The notes beneath the pieces were generated by a model that made no database searches, was not told the DNA's origin, and saw only the letters and a list, made by a program, of their open reading frames with translations. 64,000 nucleotides of DNA, from the NCBI GenBank assembly GCA_041394285.1, contig JAWKIL010000005.1:316221-380220 (forward strand). The letters run 5' to 3'. Shown in pieces: positions 24,711 to 33,066 of this stretch. Numbering within the stretch: position 1 is the first letter of the stretch; each line of letters starts with the position of its first letter. The position numbers were made by a program, and so were the translations under genes. This stretch comes from CADEDH01 sp041394285 (lineage in GTDB: Bacteria > Actinomycetota > Acidimicrobiia > Acidimicrobiales > SZUA-35).

Positions 24711-25385
24711 ATGGAGTACGAGGAGTTGGTACGGGATCGGCGCAGCATCCGGGGCTACAAGAAGGAGCCGGTGCCCAAGGAGCTGATCATGGAGATCATC
24801 GAGGTGGCGTCGCGGGCGCCGTCGTCGATGAACACCCAGCCGTGGCATTTCCACGTGGTGGCGGGCGAGCCGCTGGACCGGATCCGGGCCGGCAACACCG
24901 AGCGCATGATGGCGGGGGCCAAGCCCCAGAGGGAGATCCCGGTCAACGGCTCGTACAAGGGCAAGCACCGGGACCGCCAGGTCGGCATCGCCTACCAGCT
25001 CTTCGACGCCATGGGCATCAGCGAAGACAAGGAGATGCGCAAGGACTGGATGATGCGGGGCTTCCGCCAGTTCGACGCCCCCGTATCGATCGTGGTCACC
25101 TACGACCGTGACCTGGAGCTTGCCACCGTCGGCCATTTCGACCTCGGCGCCGTGGTCTACGGCCTGGTCCTGGCAGCGTGGAACCGGGGCCTGGGAACCG
25201 TGATCAACGGCCAGGGGATCATGCAGTCCGACGTGGTCCGGGCCCACGCCAACATCCCCGAGGACGAGGTCATCATGACCTGCGTGGCCATGGGCTGGCC
25301 CGACGACGGCTTCGTGGCCAACGACGTCAAAGCCCCTCGGGTCCCGGCTGAGGAGATCGTCACCTTCGTCGGATTCGACGAGTAG
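24711..25385 (+). CDS. Nitroreductase-family flavoprotein
   Basis: Protein of 224 residues. RRSIRGYKKEPVPKE and ASRAPSSMNTQPWHFHVV are the family's FMN-phosphate-binding segments; the C-terminal GLGTVINGQGIMQSDVVR and VAMGWPDD complete the fold. Members reduce nitro groups, quinones, flavins or enones with NAD(P)H. It lies 62 bp after the oxygenase beta gene and has its own leaderless promoter, so it may act in the same pathway without being strictly in the operon. Substrate unknown. Confidence 0.88.
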   Translation: MEYEELVRDRRSIRGYKKEPVPKELIMEIIEVASRAPSSMNTQPWHFHVVAGEPLDRIRAGNTERMMAGAKPQREIPVNGSYKGKHRDRQVGIAYQLFDAMGISEDKEMRKDWMMRGFRQFDAPVSIVVTYDRDLELATVGHFDLGAVVYGLVLAAWNRGLGTVINGQGIMQSDVVRAHANIPEDEVIMTCVAMGWPDDGFVANDVKAPRVPAEEIVTFVGFDE

Positions 25386-25432
25386 CCAGCGACACCGCTC
25401 CGAGGGCCGGGCCCCGAGGGGCCGTTCTGTGT

Positions 25433-25454
25433 CGGGCGCCGTTTCCGGCGCCCG
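25433..25454. terminator. Bidirectional hairpin after the nitroreductase gene
   Basis: A perfect 9-bp GC stem with loop TTTC lies between the convergent nitroreductase and PRC-barrel genes. A weaker GGCCC-cgag-GGGCC hairpin precedes it near 25410. Confidence 0.6.
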
Positions 25455-25468
25455 AGCTGGTCGTACTG

Positions 25469-25816
25469 CTACCAGCTGTAGGGGTCGTAGTAGTCCCGGT
25501 TCAGATCCCGGTTCCACGACGGCGACGTCCGGTTGGTCGTCTCGTCGAGGTCGGGAGCGTCCTTGATCTGGTCCTTCGTCATGTTCACGTAGACCTTGCT
25601 GTCGTCGTAGTCGATGCGCTCGACCACGCCGGCGGGGATCAGCCGCTTCTTGCCGAAGATCCAGAACCCGGTGTCCACCACCAGGTAGCCGTCGCCGCCA
25701 CCGTTGGCCGATTCGTCGATCGACCCGATCTTGCCGTCCTGGGCTTCGACGTCGAAACCGTCGATGGTCCCGTCGCTGCGGTAGGTGTTCTCTCGGTACG
25801 TCCAAAGGTTGCTCAT
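25469..25816 (-). CDS. PRC-barrel domain protein
   Basis: Protein of 115 residues. The first 75 residues match a PRC-barrel: GTIDGFDVEAQDGKIGSIDE, DTGFWIFGKKRLIPAGVVER and the DDSKVYVNMTKDQIKDAP tail, where a small beta-barrel is followed by a charged helix. Stand-alone PRC proteins of this type are common in actinobacteria, often stress-linked, and their role is unclear. The C-terminus is Asn/Arg/Asp/Tyr-rich and probably disordered. The 209 bp upstream of its ATG include the 18-bp tandem repeat, which also precedes the divergent flavoprotein gene. Confidence 0.8.
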   Translation of the reverse strand: MSNLWTYRENTYRSDGTIDGFDVEAQDGKIGSIDESANGGGDGYLVVDTGFWIFGKKRLIPAGVVERIDYDDSKVYVNMTKDQIKDAPDLDETTNRTSPSWNRDLNRDYYDPYSW

Positions 25817-25910
25817 GGCGCTGCTGCTCCTCCTGCCGGCTCCGTTGCCGGCTCTGTCGCCTGCACCTACGCGGCTACCCCGCCGGTACCGGCCCGAAAC
25901 GACCGATGCG

Positions 25911-26010
25911 CTGTGTCATCCCAGCAAGCTGTGTCATCCCAGCAGGCTGTGTCATCCCAGCAGGCTGTGTCATCCCAGCAGGCTGTGTCATCCCAGCAGG
26001 CTGTGTCATC
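25911..26010. repeat. 18-bp tandem repeat, five full copies plus a part
   Basis: The unit CTGTGTCATCCCAGCAGG starts at 25911, 25929, 25947, 25965 and 25983, with a partial copy at 26001-26010. Copy 1 has AAG in place of AGG at its end; the others are identical. It ends 15 bp before the ATG of the flavoprotein gene, inside a divergent promoter region. The unit length is a multiple of three, but no real reading frame seems to use it. Confidence 0.9.
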
Positions 26011-26025
26011 GGCTTCACTGGAACG

Positions 26026-26559
26026 ATGACCTCTGCTGCCGCCCGCCCCGAACCGATCGCCAGCCGGCCGTTCATGCCCGGTTACGGGGTGGTGCCGGCC
26101 GATCAGGGGCGGGGGCTGCTCGACTGGGCGTGGGCCGAACGCCGTCTGGCCGACGCCCACGAGTACTGGCTGGCCACCGTGCGCCCGGCCGGCCCCGACC
26201 AGCCGGCGCCGGCTCCTCACCTCATGCCGGTGTGGGGGGTGTGGCTGGGCGGCCGCCTGTGGCTGTCGACCAGCCCCGGCTCCCGCAAGGCGGCCAACGT
26301 CCGGGCCAACGCCGGCGTCGCCGTGACCACCGGCGACCCCCTGGAGCCGGTGGTGGTCGAAGGCACCGCCACCGTGGTCGCCGATCCCGCTCTGGTCGAG
26401 GCGTTCGCCGAGGCCATGGACGCCAAATACGAGACCGACTACGGCCCCGACTTCTACGCCGCCAACGTCACGGTGGCCGTCGCCCCCGCCACCGTGTTTG
26501 CCCTCGACGCCGACGACTTCACCGACACCCCCACCCGCTGGCGGTTCGGCCCCGGCTGA
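26026..26559 (+). CDS. Pyridoxamine 5'-phosphate oxidase-like FMN/F420-binding protein
   Basis: Protein of 177 residues from ATG 26026; the longer upstream frame runs through the tandem repeat and is discarded. A split-barrel flavin-binding fold is suggested by HEYWLATVRPAG, PVWGVWLGGRLWLSTSPGSRKAANVRANA, VVVEGTATVVADPALVE and the C-terminal WRFGPG. Actinobacterial members bind F420 or FMN and reduce or oxidise unknown substrates. No Shine-Dalgarno is visible. Confidence 0.8.
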   Translation: MTSAAARPEPIASRPFMPGYGVVPADQGRGLLDWAWAERRLADAHEYWLATVRPAGPDQPAPAPHLMPVWGVWLGGRLWLSTSPGSRKAANVRANAGVAVTTGDPLEPVVVEGTATVVADPALVEAFAEAMDAKYETDYGPDFYAANVTVAVAPATVFALDADDFTDTPTRWRFGPG

Positions 26560-26580
26560 GCCGCGGCGCCGGGCCGGGCG

Positions 26581-27744
26581 CTACTTCTTGCGGTCTTCCT
26601 TCGGCTTGGGGAACAGCAGGCGGCCGATCGACTGGACGGCGATGTCGTGGGCCAGCCCCATCACCATGCCGGCCCGGGCGTCGCGGAAGTAGCGCTCGAA
26701 CGGGAAGTGCTTGGCGAACGCCGCCCCGCCCCCGAGCGTCATGGCCTCGGCCGTCACGAACGTGGCCAGCTGGTCGCACGCCACCTTGGCCTCGTAGAAC
26801 GGTTGGGGCCCGCCATGGCGTCCCTCGTCGAACGCGGCGCACGCCGCGTAGAGCAGGGCCCGGCTCCGTTCGATCTCCACCTTGCAGTTGGCGATACGGC
26901 CCCGGATCGTCTCCACGTCTCCCATGCGGCGGCCGTCGGCCAGGGTGGCCCCGGCCACGTGGGCGTGGAGCCGGTCGTAGCAGCCGGCGGCGATCCCGAG
27001 GTAGGTGGCGGCGTAGGTGCCGAGCACCACGGGGAAGAAGTCGACCGGCTGGTTGTCGGGGTTGATCAGCCGCTCGTCGGGGATGCGGCCGTTGAACGTC
27101 ATGGGCGAGCTGCCGTTGCCCCGCATGCCCAGCCCGTCCCACGGCTCGTCGATGGTCCAGTCGAGGTCGTCGCTCAGCAGCTGGAACATCAGCTGCTTGG
27201 GGCGCTGCTCGGGCCGCTCCAGCGAGCACATGAAGAAGTAGGAGTCGGCCTTGCCGGCGGCGGTCACGAACGACTTGGCGATGTTGGCCACCTCGTAGCC
27301 GCCGTCGACCTGGGCCACCGAGGCCTTGGGGGCGTCGGCCCAGGCCCCTCCCTTGTGGCCGGCTTCACTGCCGGCGACCGTGCTGAGCCATTCCCCGGCC
27401 ACCAGCTTGGGTACCACGTTGGCCGACTGCTCGGCGGTGGGGGCCCGGCACACCATCTCGATCGACTCGAGGTGCATCTTGTAGATCAGGGCCGTGGAGG
27501 GGCACTCCTTGGCCAGGGCCTCGGTCACCAGGCAGGCGGTGAGCAGGCCTTCGCCCACGCCGCCGTGCTCCGGGTCGCCCCGCAGGCCCATGAGGCCCAC
27601 CGAGCGGAGGGCACCCAGCTGCTCGGACGGGAACGTGGCCGTGCGGTCGGTCTCGGCCGCCCGGGAGGCCAGCGTCTCCCGGCCCACGGTTTCGGCCACC
27701 TCCAGCCAGTGGCGCTGCTGCTCGGTGAGCGGGAAATAGGTCAT
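26581..27744 (-). CDS. Acyl-CoA dehydrogenase-like flavoprotein
   Basis: Protein of 387 residues. It has the acyl-CoA dehydrogenase fold: LGALRSVGLMGLRGDPEHGG, AKECPSTALIYKMHLE, AGSEAGHKGG and the C-terminal four-helix bundle ending FRDARAGMVMGLAHDIAVQS. In true dehydrogenases a catalytic Glu follows the RDAR segment (YEGT); here the sequence is AGMVMG, so the base is missing. This is the pattern of relatives that act as FMNH2-dependent monooxygenases (DszC/HpaB-like) or unknown oxidoreductases. The neighbouring luciferase-like genes fit a flavin monooxygenase setting. Start ATG 27744 follows GGAGG. Confidence 0.8.
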   Translation of the reverse strand: MTYFPLTEQQRHWLEVAETVGRETLASRAAETDRTATFPSEQLGALRSVGLMGLRGDPEHGGVGEGLLTACLVTEALAKECPSTALIYKMHLESIEMVCRAPTAEQSANVVPKLVAGEWLSTVAGSEAGHKGGAWADAPKASVAQVDGGYEVANIAKSFVTAAGKADSYFFMCSLERPEQRPKQLMFQLLSDDLDWTIDEPWDGLGMRGNGSSPMTFNGRIPDERLINPDNQPVDFFPVVLGTYAATYLGIAAGCYDRLHAHVAGATLADGRRMGDVETIRGRIANCKVEIERSRALLYAACAAFDEGRHGGPQPFYEAKVACDQLATFVTAEAMTLGGGAAFAKHFPFERYFRDARAGMVMGLAHDIAVQSIGRLLFPKPKEDRKK

Positions 27745-27871
27745 GGCGCGTCGGTCCTCCCCGGGGAATGTCCGGCCATCCTGACACGGTCGCCGAGACG
27801 GCTCCAGCCCGCTCGGCTAGCGTCCCGGTAGGGGCATCGCGCACCACAGACAAACAGGGGGCCAACCGGCA

Positions 27872-28960
27872 ATGACCGATGCATCGAACACCGCCAACTC
27901 CGGCCGCGTGCCGCGTCTCGACGAGGAACCGGAGAAGGTCAAGTTCGTCCGAACCGACGCGGTGCAGTGGGAGGGTCCCTGGGATCCCGACGACTACGAT
28001 CCCGACGCCGCCCGGGCCACCATGGAGAGCTATATCGACGACGCCGTCGAGGCCGAGCGGTTGGGGCTCGACGGTCAGCTGATGACCGAGCACCACTTCG
28101 ACGGTTGGACGATGGCCCCCTCGCCCAACGTGTACCTCGCTGCGCTGGCCATGCGCACCAGCCGGCTCCGGCTGGGCCAGGCCGTGCACGTGCTGCCGAT
28201 CCACAACCCGTGGCGCCTGGCCGAGGAGACCGGCATGCTCGACCTGCTGAGCAACGGCCGGGCCGAGATCGGGGTGGGCAAGGGCAACTTCTCGGTGGAG
28301 CGCATGCGCTACACCCCGCCCGGCGACGAGTTCGACGAGCGGTTCGTGGAAGGCCTGGAGCTCCTGACCCGGGCCATGCGGGAATCCAACGTGACCTTCG
28401 ACGGGCGCTACACCCAGATCCCGATCCCGGCCACGGTCTATCCCCGGCCCTATGAACCGGAGAACCTGCGGGTGTGGTGCGCCGGCCTGAGGCCCGAGTC
28501 GATCGCCCACATCGGCCGCACCGGCAACAACCTCTACGGATTCCTCACGCCCGACGCCCCCGACAACTTCAAGATCTACCAGGACGCCGCCGGCGAGGCC
28601 GGCCACGAGCGCACCGGCGCCAACTTCATGGTGATCGTGTCGGTCATCATCGCCCCCACCGACGCCGAGGCCCAGCGCTCCCAGCAGCAGGCACTGGACA
28701 TGGCGTGGGACACGATGACGGCCCGCAACTTCCCCCAGGACGAGAAGGAGTTCTACCACCCGGTGTTCGGCGGGGCGATCGTGGGCTCCCCCCAGACCGT
28801 GCTCGACCAGCTCGCGCCGGCCTTCGAGGCCACCCGCTCCCGCCGGCTGAACCTGGTGTGGCGCCTGCGGTCGATGCCGTTCGACGTGGCCCGCCAGACC
28901 CAGCACCTGTTCTGCACCGAGGTCATGCCCGAGCTGCAGCGCCTCCCGGTGGCGGGGTAG
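27872..28960 (+). CDS. Luciferase-like (LLM class) flavin-dependent oxidoreductase
   Basis: Protein of 362 residues, with AGGGGG before the ATG. Family features are AERLGLDGQLMTEHHFDGW, LAALAMRTSRLRLGQAVHVLPIHNP, LLSNGRAEIGVGKGNF and the C-terminal VGSPQTVLDQL. The N-terminal extension (about 1-40) is longer than average. TAGCGT near 27818 may be the -10 box, giving a leader of about 45 nt. Its stop is 3 bp from the convergent LLM gene. Cofactor (FMN or F420) and substrate are unknown. Confidence 0.87.
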   Translation: MTDASNTANSGRVPRLDEEPEKVKFVRTDAVQWEGPWDPDDYDPDAARATMESYIDDAVEAERLGLDGQLMTEHHFDGWTMAPSPNVYLAALAMRTSRLRLGQAVHVLPIHNPWRLAEETGMLDLLSNGRAEIGVGKGNFSVERMRYTPPGDEFDERFVEGLELLTRAMRESNVTFDGRYTQIPIPATVYPRPYEPENLRVWCAGLRPESIAHIGRTGNNLYGFLTPDAPDNFKIYQDAAGEAGHERTGANFMVIVSVIIAPTDAEAQRSQQQALDMAWDTMTARNFPQDEKEFYHPVFGGAIVGSPQTVLDQLAPAFEATRSRRLNLVWRLRSMPFDVARQTQHLFCTEVMPELQRLPVAG

Positions 28961-28963
28961 CGC

Positions 28964-30289
28964 TCAGGGTTGCCCGGCCACGCCGAACCGGTCCCGCAGC
29001 AGCGTGCCCTCGTAGGCGGTGCGGAACCGGCCCCGGCGCTGGAGCTCGGGCACCAGCAGCTCCACCAGGTCGTCGACCGAGCCGGGCAGGGTGGTGGTGA
29101 CGAACATGAACCCGTCGCCCCGCCCGGCCTCGGCCAGCGCCTCCAACTGATCGGCCACCGTGGCCGGAGAGCCCACCACGTGGGCTCCCACCCCGGTCCC
29201 GATCCGGCGGGCCAGTTGGCGCAGGGTCTCGCCCGGGCGGAAGCGGCTGGTGACGAACCCCCGCACCCCGCTGGCTTCCAGCTCCTCCAGGGGTCGATCC
29301 AGAGGCCAGGTCGAGAGGTCGACGTTCAGGTGGCCCGACAGCTGCACCAGCGCCCCCTCCACCGTGGCGTGGTCGAGGATCTCCTGCCGGTAGGCCTCGG
29401 CCTCGTCGTCGGTGCGCCCGAGGATCGGCGTCAGGCCCCACAGCACCTTCACCTCCGACGGGTCCCGCCCGGCGGCCACCAGTGCCTCGTCCAGAGCGTC
29501 GCGGTGGGCGGCCACACCGTCGAGGTCGTCGGCTGCGCCGGGGAGGGCGAAGTGGACCTCAGCGTGGCGGGCGCAGAACTCGAGGCCCCGGGGCGAGGAT
29601 CCGGCCTGGATCAGAAGCGGCCGGCCCTGGGGCCCGGGGGGCACGTGGAGGGGGCCCTGGCAGCGGAACCACTCGCCCTCGTGGTCGATCCGGTGGACCT
29701 TGTCCGGATCGGCGAAGATCCCGGCCGCCCGATCGAACACGAGGGCCTCGGGCTCCCACGACGCCCACAGGGCCCGGCACAGGTCCACGTACTCGTCGGC
29801 CCGGTCGTAACGGGTGTCGTGGTCGGGGATGGCGTCGAGCCCGAACTGGCGGGCCTCGGCGTCGGAGTAGGAGGTGACGATGTTCCAGCCGACCCGGCCT
29901 TCGGTCACGTGGTCGAGGCTGGCGAAGTGGCGGGCCACCCAGTACGGGGGCAGGAACGTGGTGGACGCCGTCACCCCGAACCCGAGGTGGGTGGTGGCCC
30001 GGGCCAGCGCCGGCACCAGGGTGAACGGATCCATGCGGGGGTACTGGACGGCGTAGCGGATGGCGGCGTCGGTGGAGCCGCCGTAGGCCTCGTGCAGGGA
30101 GTAGGCGTCGGCGAAGAACAGCATGTCGAACAGACCCCGCTCCAGGGCGCGGGCCACATGCTCCCAGTAGTCGAGCCGGCGGAAGTCGAAGCCCTGGTAC
30201 GAACGGGGCAGGCGCCACTGGCCGATCGTATGGGGCGACGCCGAGAACGACGTGATCACGGCCAGGTGCAGGTGCCGATCCGTGCTCAT
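28964..30289 (-). CDS. NtaA/SnaA/DszA-type FMN-dependent monooxygenase
   Basis: Protein of 441 residues from ATG 30289, which overlaps the MFS stop (ATGA). The signature YQGFDFRRLDYWEHVARALERG, PFTLVPALARATTHLGFGVTASTTF, GRVGWNIVTSYSDAEARQFG and LIQAGSSPRGLEFCARHAEVHFA places it in the two-component FMNH2-dependent monooxygenase branch that cleaves C-S or C-N bonds (nitrilotriacetate, dibenzothiophene sulfone, pristinamycin). A reduced-flavin supplier is needed; none is adjacent. Coupling to an MFS transporter suggests uptake and oxidation of one compound. Confidence 0.88.
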   Translation of the reverse strand: MSTDRHLHLAVITSFSASPHTIGQWRLPRSYQGFDFRRLDYWEHVARALERGLFDMLFFADAYSLHEAYGGSTDAAIRYAVQYPRMDPFTLVPALARATTHLGFGVTASTTFLPPYWVARHFASLDHVTEGRVGWNIVTSYSDAEARQFGLDAIPDHDTRYDRADEYVDLCRALWASWEPEALVFDRAAGIFADPDKVHRIDHEGEWFRCQGPLHVPPGPQGRPLLIQAGSSPRGLEFCARHAEVHFALPGAADDLDGVAAHRDALDEALVAAGRDPSEVKVLWGLTPILGRTDDEAEAYRQEILDHATVEGALVQLSGHLNVDLSTWPLDRPLEELEASGVRGFVTSRFRPGETLRQLARRIGTGVGAHVVGSPATVADQLEALAEAGRGDGFMFVTTTLPGSVDDLVELLVPELQRRGRFRTAYEGTLLRDRFGVAGQP

Positions 30290-31536
30290 GCCGCCTCCAT
30301 CGGCCTGGGCACCGGCTCCTGCCGGGCCTGGTGGAGGCCGAGGCCGACGGCGCAGGCGATGCCGCCGCAGGCGACGACCGAGGCGATGACGAACGGGATC
30401 ACGAAGTTGCCCGACCGCTCGGCCATCACCCCGGCGAACGGCGGGCCCGCTACCTGGGCCAGCCCGAAGGTGAGGGTGAGGGTGCCGAAGGCGGCGCCGA
30501 ACGCCCGGCCCTGCAGCGTGTCGGCCACCACGGCGCCGATGGCGGTGGGGGTGCCGGCCACCGACAGGCCGAAGGCGACGGCGGCCGCCACCACCAGCGG
30601 CCCGGTGCCGGCCAGGGTCACCACCGGGGCGGCGGCCAGCAGGCAGAACCCCACCCCGATCGCCCGGGGTCGGCCGAAGTGGTCCGACAGTCGCCCGAAG
30701 ATCATGCCCCCGGCCGCGCTGGCCACTCCGACCAGGGCGAACACCAGGGAGCGGGCCGCCGGCGACCAGCCGTCCTCCTTGAGCTGGGCCACGAGGAAAT
30801 AGAAGTAGAGCGAGTACGAGACCCCGAACACGGTGAAGGCGGCCACCAGCCAGCCCCAGCCCGGCACCCCGGTCAGGGCCGACACCTGGACCCGGGCCGC
30901 GGTCTGCTGCACCGGGGGCAGTCGCACCAGCCCGATCACGCCCGCCAGCACCAGGGCCGCCACCACCGCTTCCACGGCGTAGACCGGGCGCCACGCCCCG
31001 TCGTCGCCCGTGATCGATCGCACGGCGTTGGTGAGCGGGCCGGCCACCACGATGCCCAGCCCGATCCCGGAGCCGACGAGGCCGATGGCCAGGCCCGAGC
31101 GCTCCTGGCCCACGGCGGCCGCGGCGATGCCCGGCGCCGGTACCCAGACCCCGGCCCCGCCCAGACCGGCCAGGGCCAGGCCCAGGGCGAGAACGGTGAA
31201 TCCGGGGGCGATCACCAGCAGCCCGATGCCGGCGGTGGACAGCATGAGCCCGATCCGCACCAGGGCGATCGGCTCGAACCGGGTGGAGGCAACGGCCACC
31301 ACGGCCGTGCCGGCCAGATAGGCGACGAGGCTCACGGTGCCCAGCAGGCCGGCCCGGGTGTAGCTGTTGAGGAGGTCGTCGTCGATGGCGTCGAGCAGGA
31401 CGGGGTACGTGAACCGGCCGAAGCCCTGGGCCACCATCGACGCCGCTGTGACCATCACCAGCGAGACGATCGCCCGTCCCCCGAGCCCAGCGCCCGATAC
31501 TCCGCCGGGTCCTCCTGCTGCCACGGCGGCCAGCAT
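30286..31536 (-). CDS. MFS transporter (YbfB/YjiJ-like)
   Basis: Protein of 416 residues with about 12 hydrophobic helices. The first helix motif QGFGRFTYPVLL and the domain layout resemble the YbfB/YjiJ branch of the major facilitator superfamily. A loop-2-3-like motif RLSDHFGRPRAIG begins the second half. Start ATG 31536 is the first in frame; a later start is possible. Its stop overlaps the monooxygenase start, so the two form an operon. Direction and substrate of transport are not evident. Confidence 0.85.
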   Translation of the reverse strand: MLAAVAAGGPGGVSGAGLGGRAIVSLVMVTAASMVAQGFGRFTYPVLLDAIDDDLLNSYTRAGLLGTVSLVAYLAGTAVVAVASTRFEPIALVRIGLMLSTAGIGLLVIAPGFTVLALGLALAGLGGAGVWVPAPGIAAAAVGQERSGLAIGLVGSGIGLGIVVAGPLTNAVRSITGDDGAWRPVYAVEAVVAALVLAGVIGLVRLPPVQQTAARVQVSALTGVPGWGWLVAAFTVFGVSYSLYFYFLVAQLKEDGWSPAARSLVFALVGVASAAGGMIFGRLSDHFGRPRAIGVGFCLLAAAPVVTLAGTGPLVVAAAVAFGLSVAGTPTAIGAVVADTLQGRAFGAAFGTLTLTFGLAQVAGPPFAGVMAERSGNFVIPFVIASVVACGGIACAVGLGLHQARQEPVPRPMEAA

Positions 31537-31624
31537 GGCACGGGCCGTGTCGCTCGGCGAACGGGGCTGACGCCACCGCCCCGGGACCCTGTTCTAGCCT
31601 TGTTCCGAGGGGGGGAGGTGCGCC

Positions 31625-32350
31625 GTGACGTCGCTGCTCATGCTCGCCGGCATCGCACTGTGGGCGGCCACCATCGTGGTGGGGGCGGTGATCCGCCGTC
31701 GCCTGGTCGCTGGCCAGCCGGTCGACCAGGATCTGCTGCGTCGCCTGCATCCCTTCGACGTCGCCTTCGTGACCGGCGGGCCCGACCGGGTGAAGATCAC
31801 GGTGCTGGCCAGCCTGGTGGACGAGGGAGTGCTTCGGGTCGTCGGAAACGCATTCGACCTGGTCGGCGGCGACCGGCCGACCGAGCCGGCAGCCTCCGCC
31901 GCCACCCTTCGGGCCCGGGCCCTGGCTGATGTGCGCGCCGGTCGGCAGGCCCGCTGGGCGACCGACTTCGTGCTCGACGACCTGAGTGACGATCTCCGGT
32001 CGCTCGTCGATGTTCCGCCCACTGCGCTGGCGCTGGCCCGTCCCCTCGGATTGCGTTGGGTGCCCCTGATCGGGCTGTGCGCCTTCTGGCTGGCGATCTG
32101 GCCGGGGCTGGTGCTGGCGGTCCTGATGGGTCTGGCCCTCCTGCTGCTGGTGGGCATGGTGGCCTTGGATCTCGGCCATCAGCCGATGCTCGATGCCCGT
32201 CGGCGCCTGGTTGCCACCCACTTGCAGGGGGCGGGAGGCGTTCGACCTGCTGCCGCCTCGACGCCAGCTCTCGTCGCCCGGTACGGATTGGGCGCTCTGC
32301 ACCGCCGGGCCCGACGGGCCTACCTGTGGCAGATCGACTCCGGCAGCTGA
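31625..32350 (+). CDS. TIGR04222-type membrane protein
   Basis: Protein of 241 residues from GTG 31625, with GGGGAGG upstream and TAGCCT near 31595 as a -10 candidate. One membrane helix lies at the N-terminus and two further ones at about 142-178. The segment LLRRLHPFDVAFVTGGPDRVKITVLASLVDEGVL is the hallmark of the actinobacterial TIGR04222 domain, of unknown function. It stands between two unrelated genes and has no obvious partner. Confidence 0.72.
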   Translation: MTSLLMLAGIALWAATIVVGAVIRRRLVAGQPVDQDLLRRLHPFDVAFVTGGPDRVKITVLASLVDEGVLRVVGNAFDLVGGDRPTEPAASAATLRARALADVRAGRQARWATDFVLDDLSDDLRSLVDVPPTALALARPLGLRWVPLIGLCAFWLAIWPGLVLAVLMGLALLLLVGMVALDLGHQPMLDARRRLVATHLQGAGGVRPAAASTPALVARYGLGALHRRARRAYLWQIDSGS

Positions 32351-32374
32351 CGGTCTGGCAGGGCACCGCTGATC

Positions 32375-32388
32375 TACGCTCGGCCCCC
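32375..32388 (+). promoter_or_regulatory. Leaderless-type -10 box of the CDP-alcohol phosphotransferase gene
   Basis: TACGCT (32375-32380) stands 8 nt before GTG 32389, the same hexamer and spacing as at 8411, with no Shine-Dalgarno sequence. Confidence 0.5.
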
Positions 32389-33066
32389 GTGAACAGCACG
32401 TTCGCGGGCGACCGAAAGCACGGCCAGTCGATCCTCGGCCCGGTCGAGCGGCGCTTCATCGACTGGGCCGTGCCCCGCATCCCCGGGCCGATCCTCAGCC
32501 ATCACCTCACCCTGCTGACCCTGGTGTGGTCGGCCGGCACGGTGGGCGCCGGCTGGATGGCCCGCCGCAACCTGGCCTGGCTGCACGTGGTGTCGGTCAT
32601 GGTGTTCCTCCAGTGGCTCACCGACTCGCTCGACGGGTCGCTGGGCAAGCACCGCCGCCAGGGGCTGGTGAAGTGGGGGTTCTTCATGGACCACCTGCTC
32701 GACCTGCTGTTCGCCGGCTCGGTGGTGATCGCCTACTCGTTCCTGGTGACGTCCGACTGGCTCCGGTTCCTGTTCCTCGTCCTGCTGCTCGTGACCTGCG
32801 CCAGCATGGCCGTGTCGTTCCTGTCGTTCGCCGCCACCAACCGGTTCCAGATCGCCTGGTACGGCCTCGGCCCCACCGAGATCCGCATCGGCTACATCGC
32901 CCTCGACACCTTCGTGGTGTTCGTCGGCACGACGGTGTTCAGCTGGGGCGTACCGCTGGTGGTGGCGGTGAACATCGCCGCCTTGGCGGTGCTGGCCGTG
33001 CAGACCAGCCGGACCCTGTGGGCCATCGACCAGGACGCCAACGTCGACGGCGCCCCCCGCCGGTGA
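32389..33066 (+). CDS. CDP-alcohol phosphatidyltransferase family protein
   Basis: Protein of 225 residues with about six membrane helices. The active-site motif is present as DSLDGSLGKHRRQG followed by GFFMDHLLD (about 78-104), matching D-x2-D-G-x2-A-R...G-x3-D-x3-D, with Gly-Lys in the usual Ala-Arg position. Such enzymes transfer a phosphoalcohol from CDP-lipid in phospholipid synthesis. The changed AR pair leaves the exact product open. Its stop overlaps the GTG of the next small membrane gene. Confidence 0.85.
   Translation: MNSTFAGDRKHGQSILGPVERRFIDWAVPRIPGPILSHHLTLLTLVWSAGTVGAGWMARRNLAWLHVVSVMVFLQWLTDSLDGSLGKHRRQGLVKWGFFMDHLLDLLFAGSVVIAYSFLVTSDWLRFLFLVLLLVTCASMAVSFLSFAATNRFQIAWYGLGPTEIRIGYIALDTFVVFVGTTVFSWGVPLVVAVNIAALAVLAVQTSRTLWAIDQDANVDGAPRR

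Noticed and set aside
25911..26010. CRISPR array
   Set aside because: Repeats are 18 bp, directly adjacent with no spacers, and no cas gene is present.
25906..26025. N-terminal extension of the flavoprotein through the 18-bp repeat
   Set aside because: It would give a Cys-Val-Ile-Pro-Ala-Gly repeat unlike any family member; ATG 26026 starts at the normal place.
28964..32302. 1112-codon open frame on the minus strand
   Set aside because: Only the part after ATG 30289 is real (monooxygenase). The upstream part is out of frame with the MFS gene and low-complexity.
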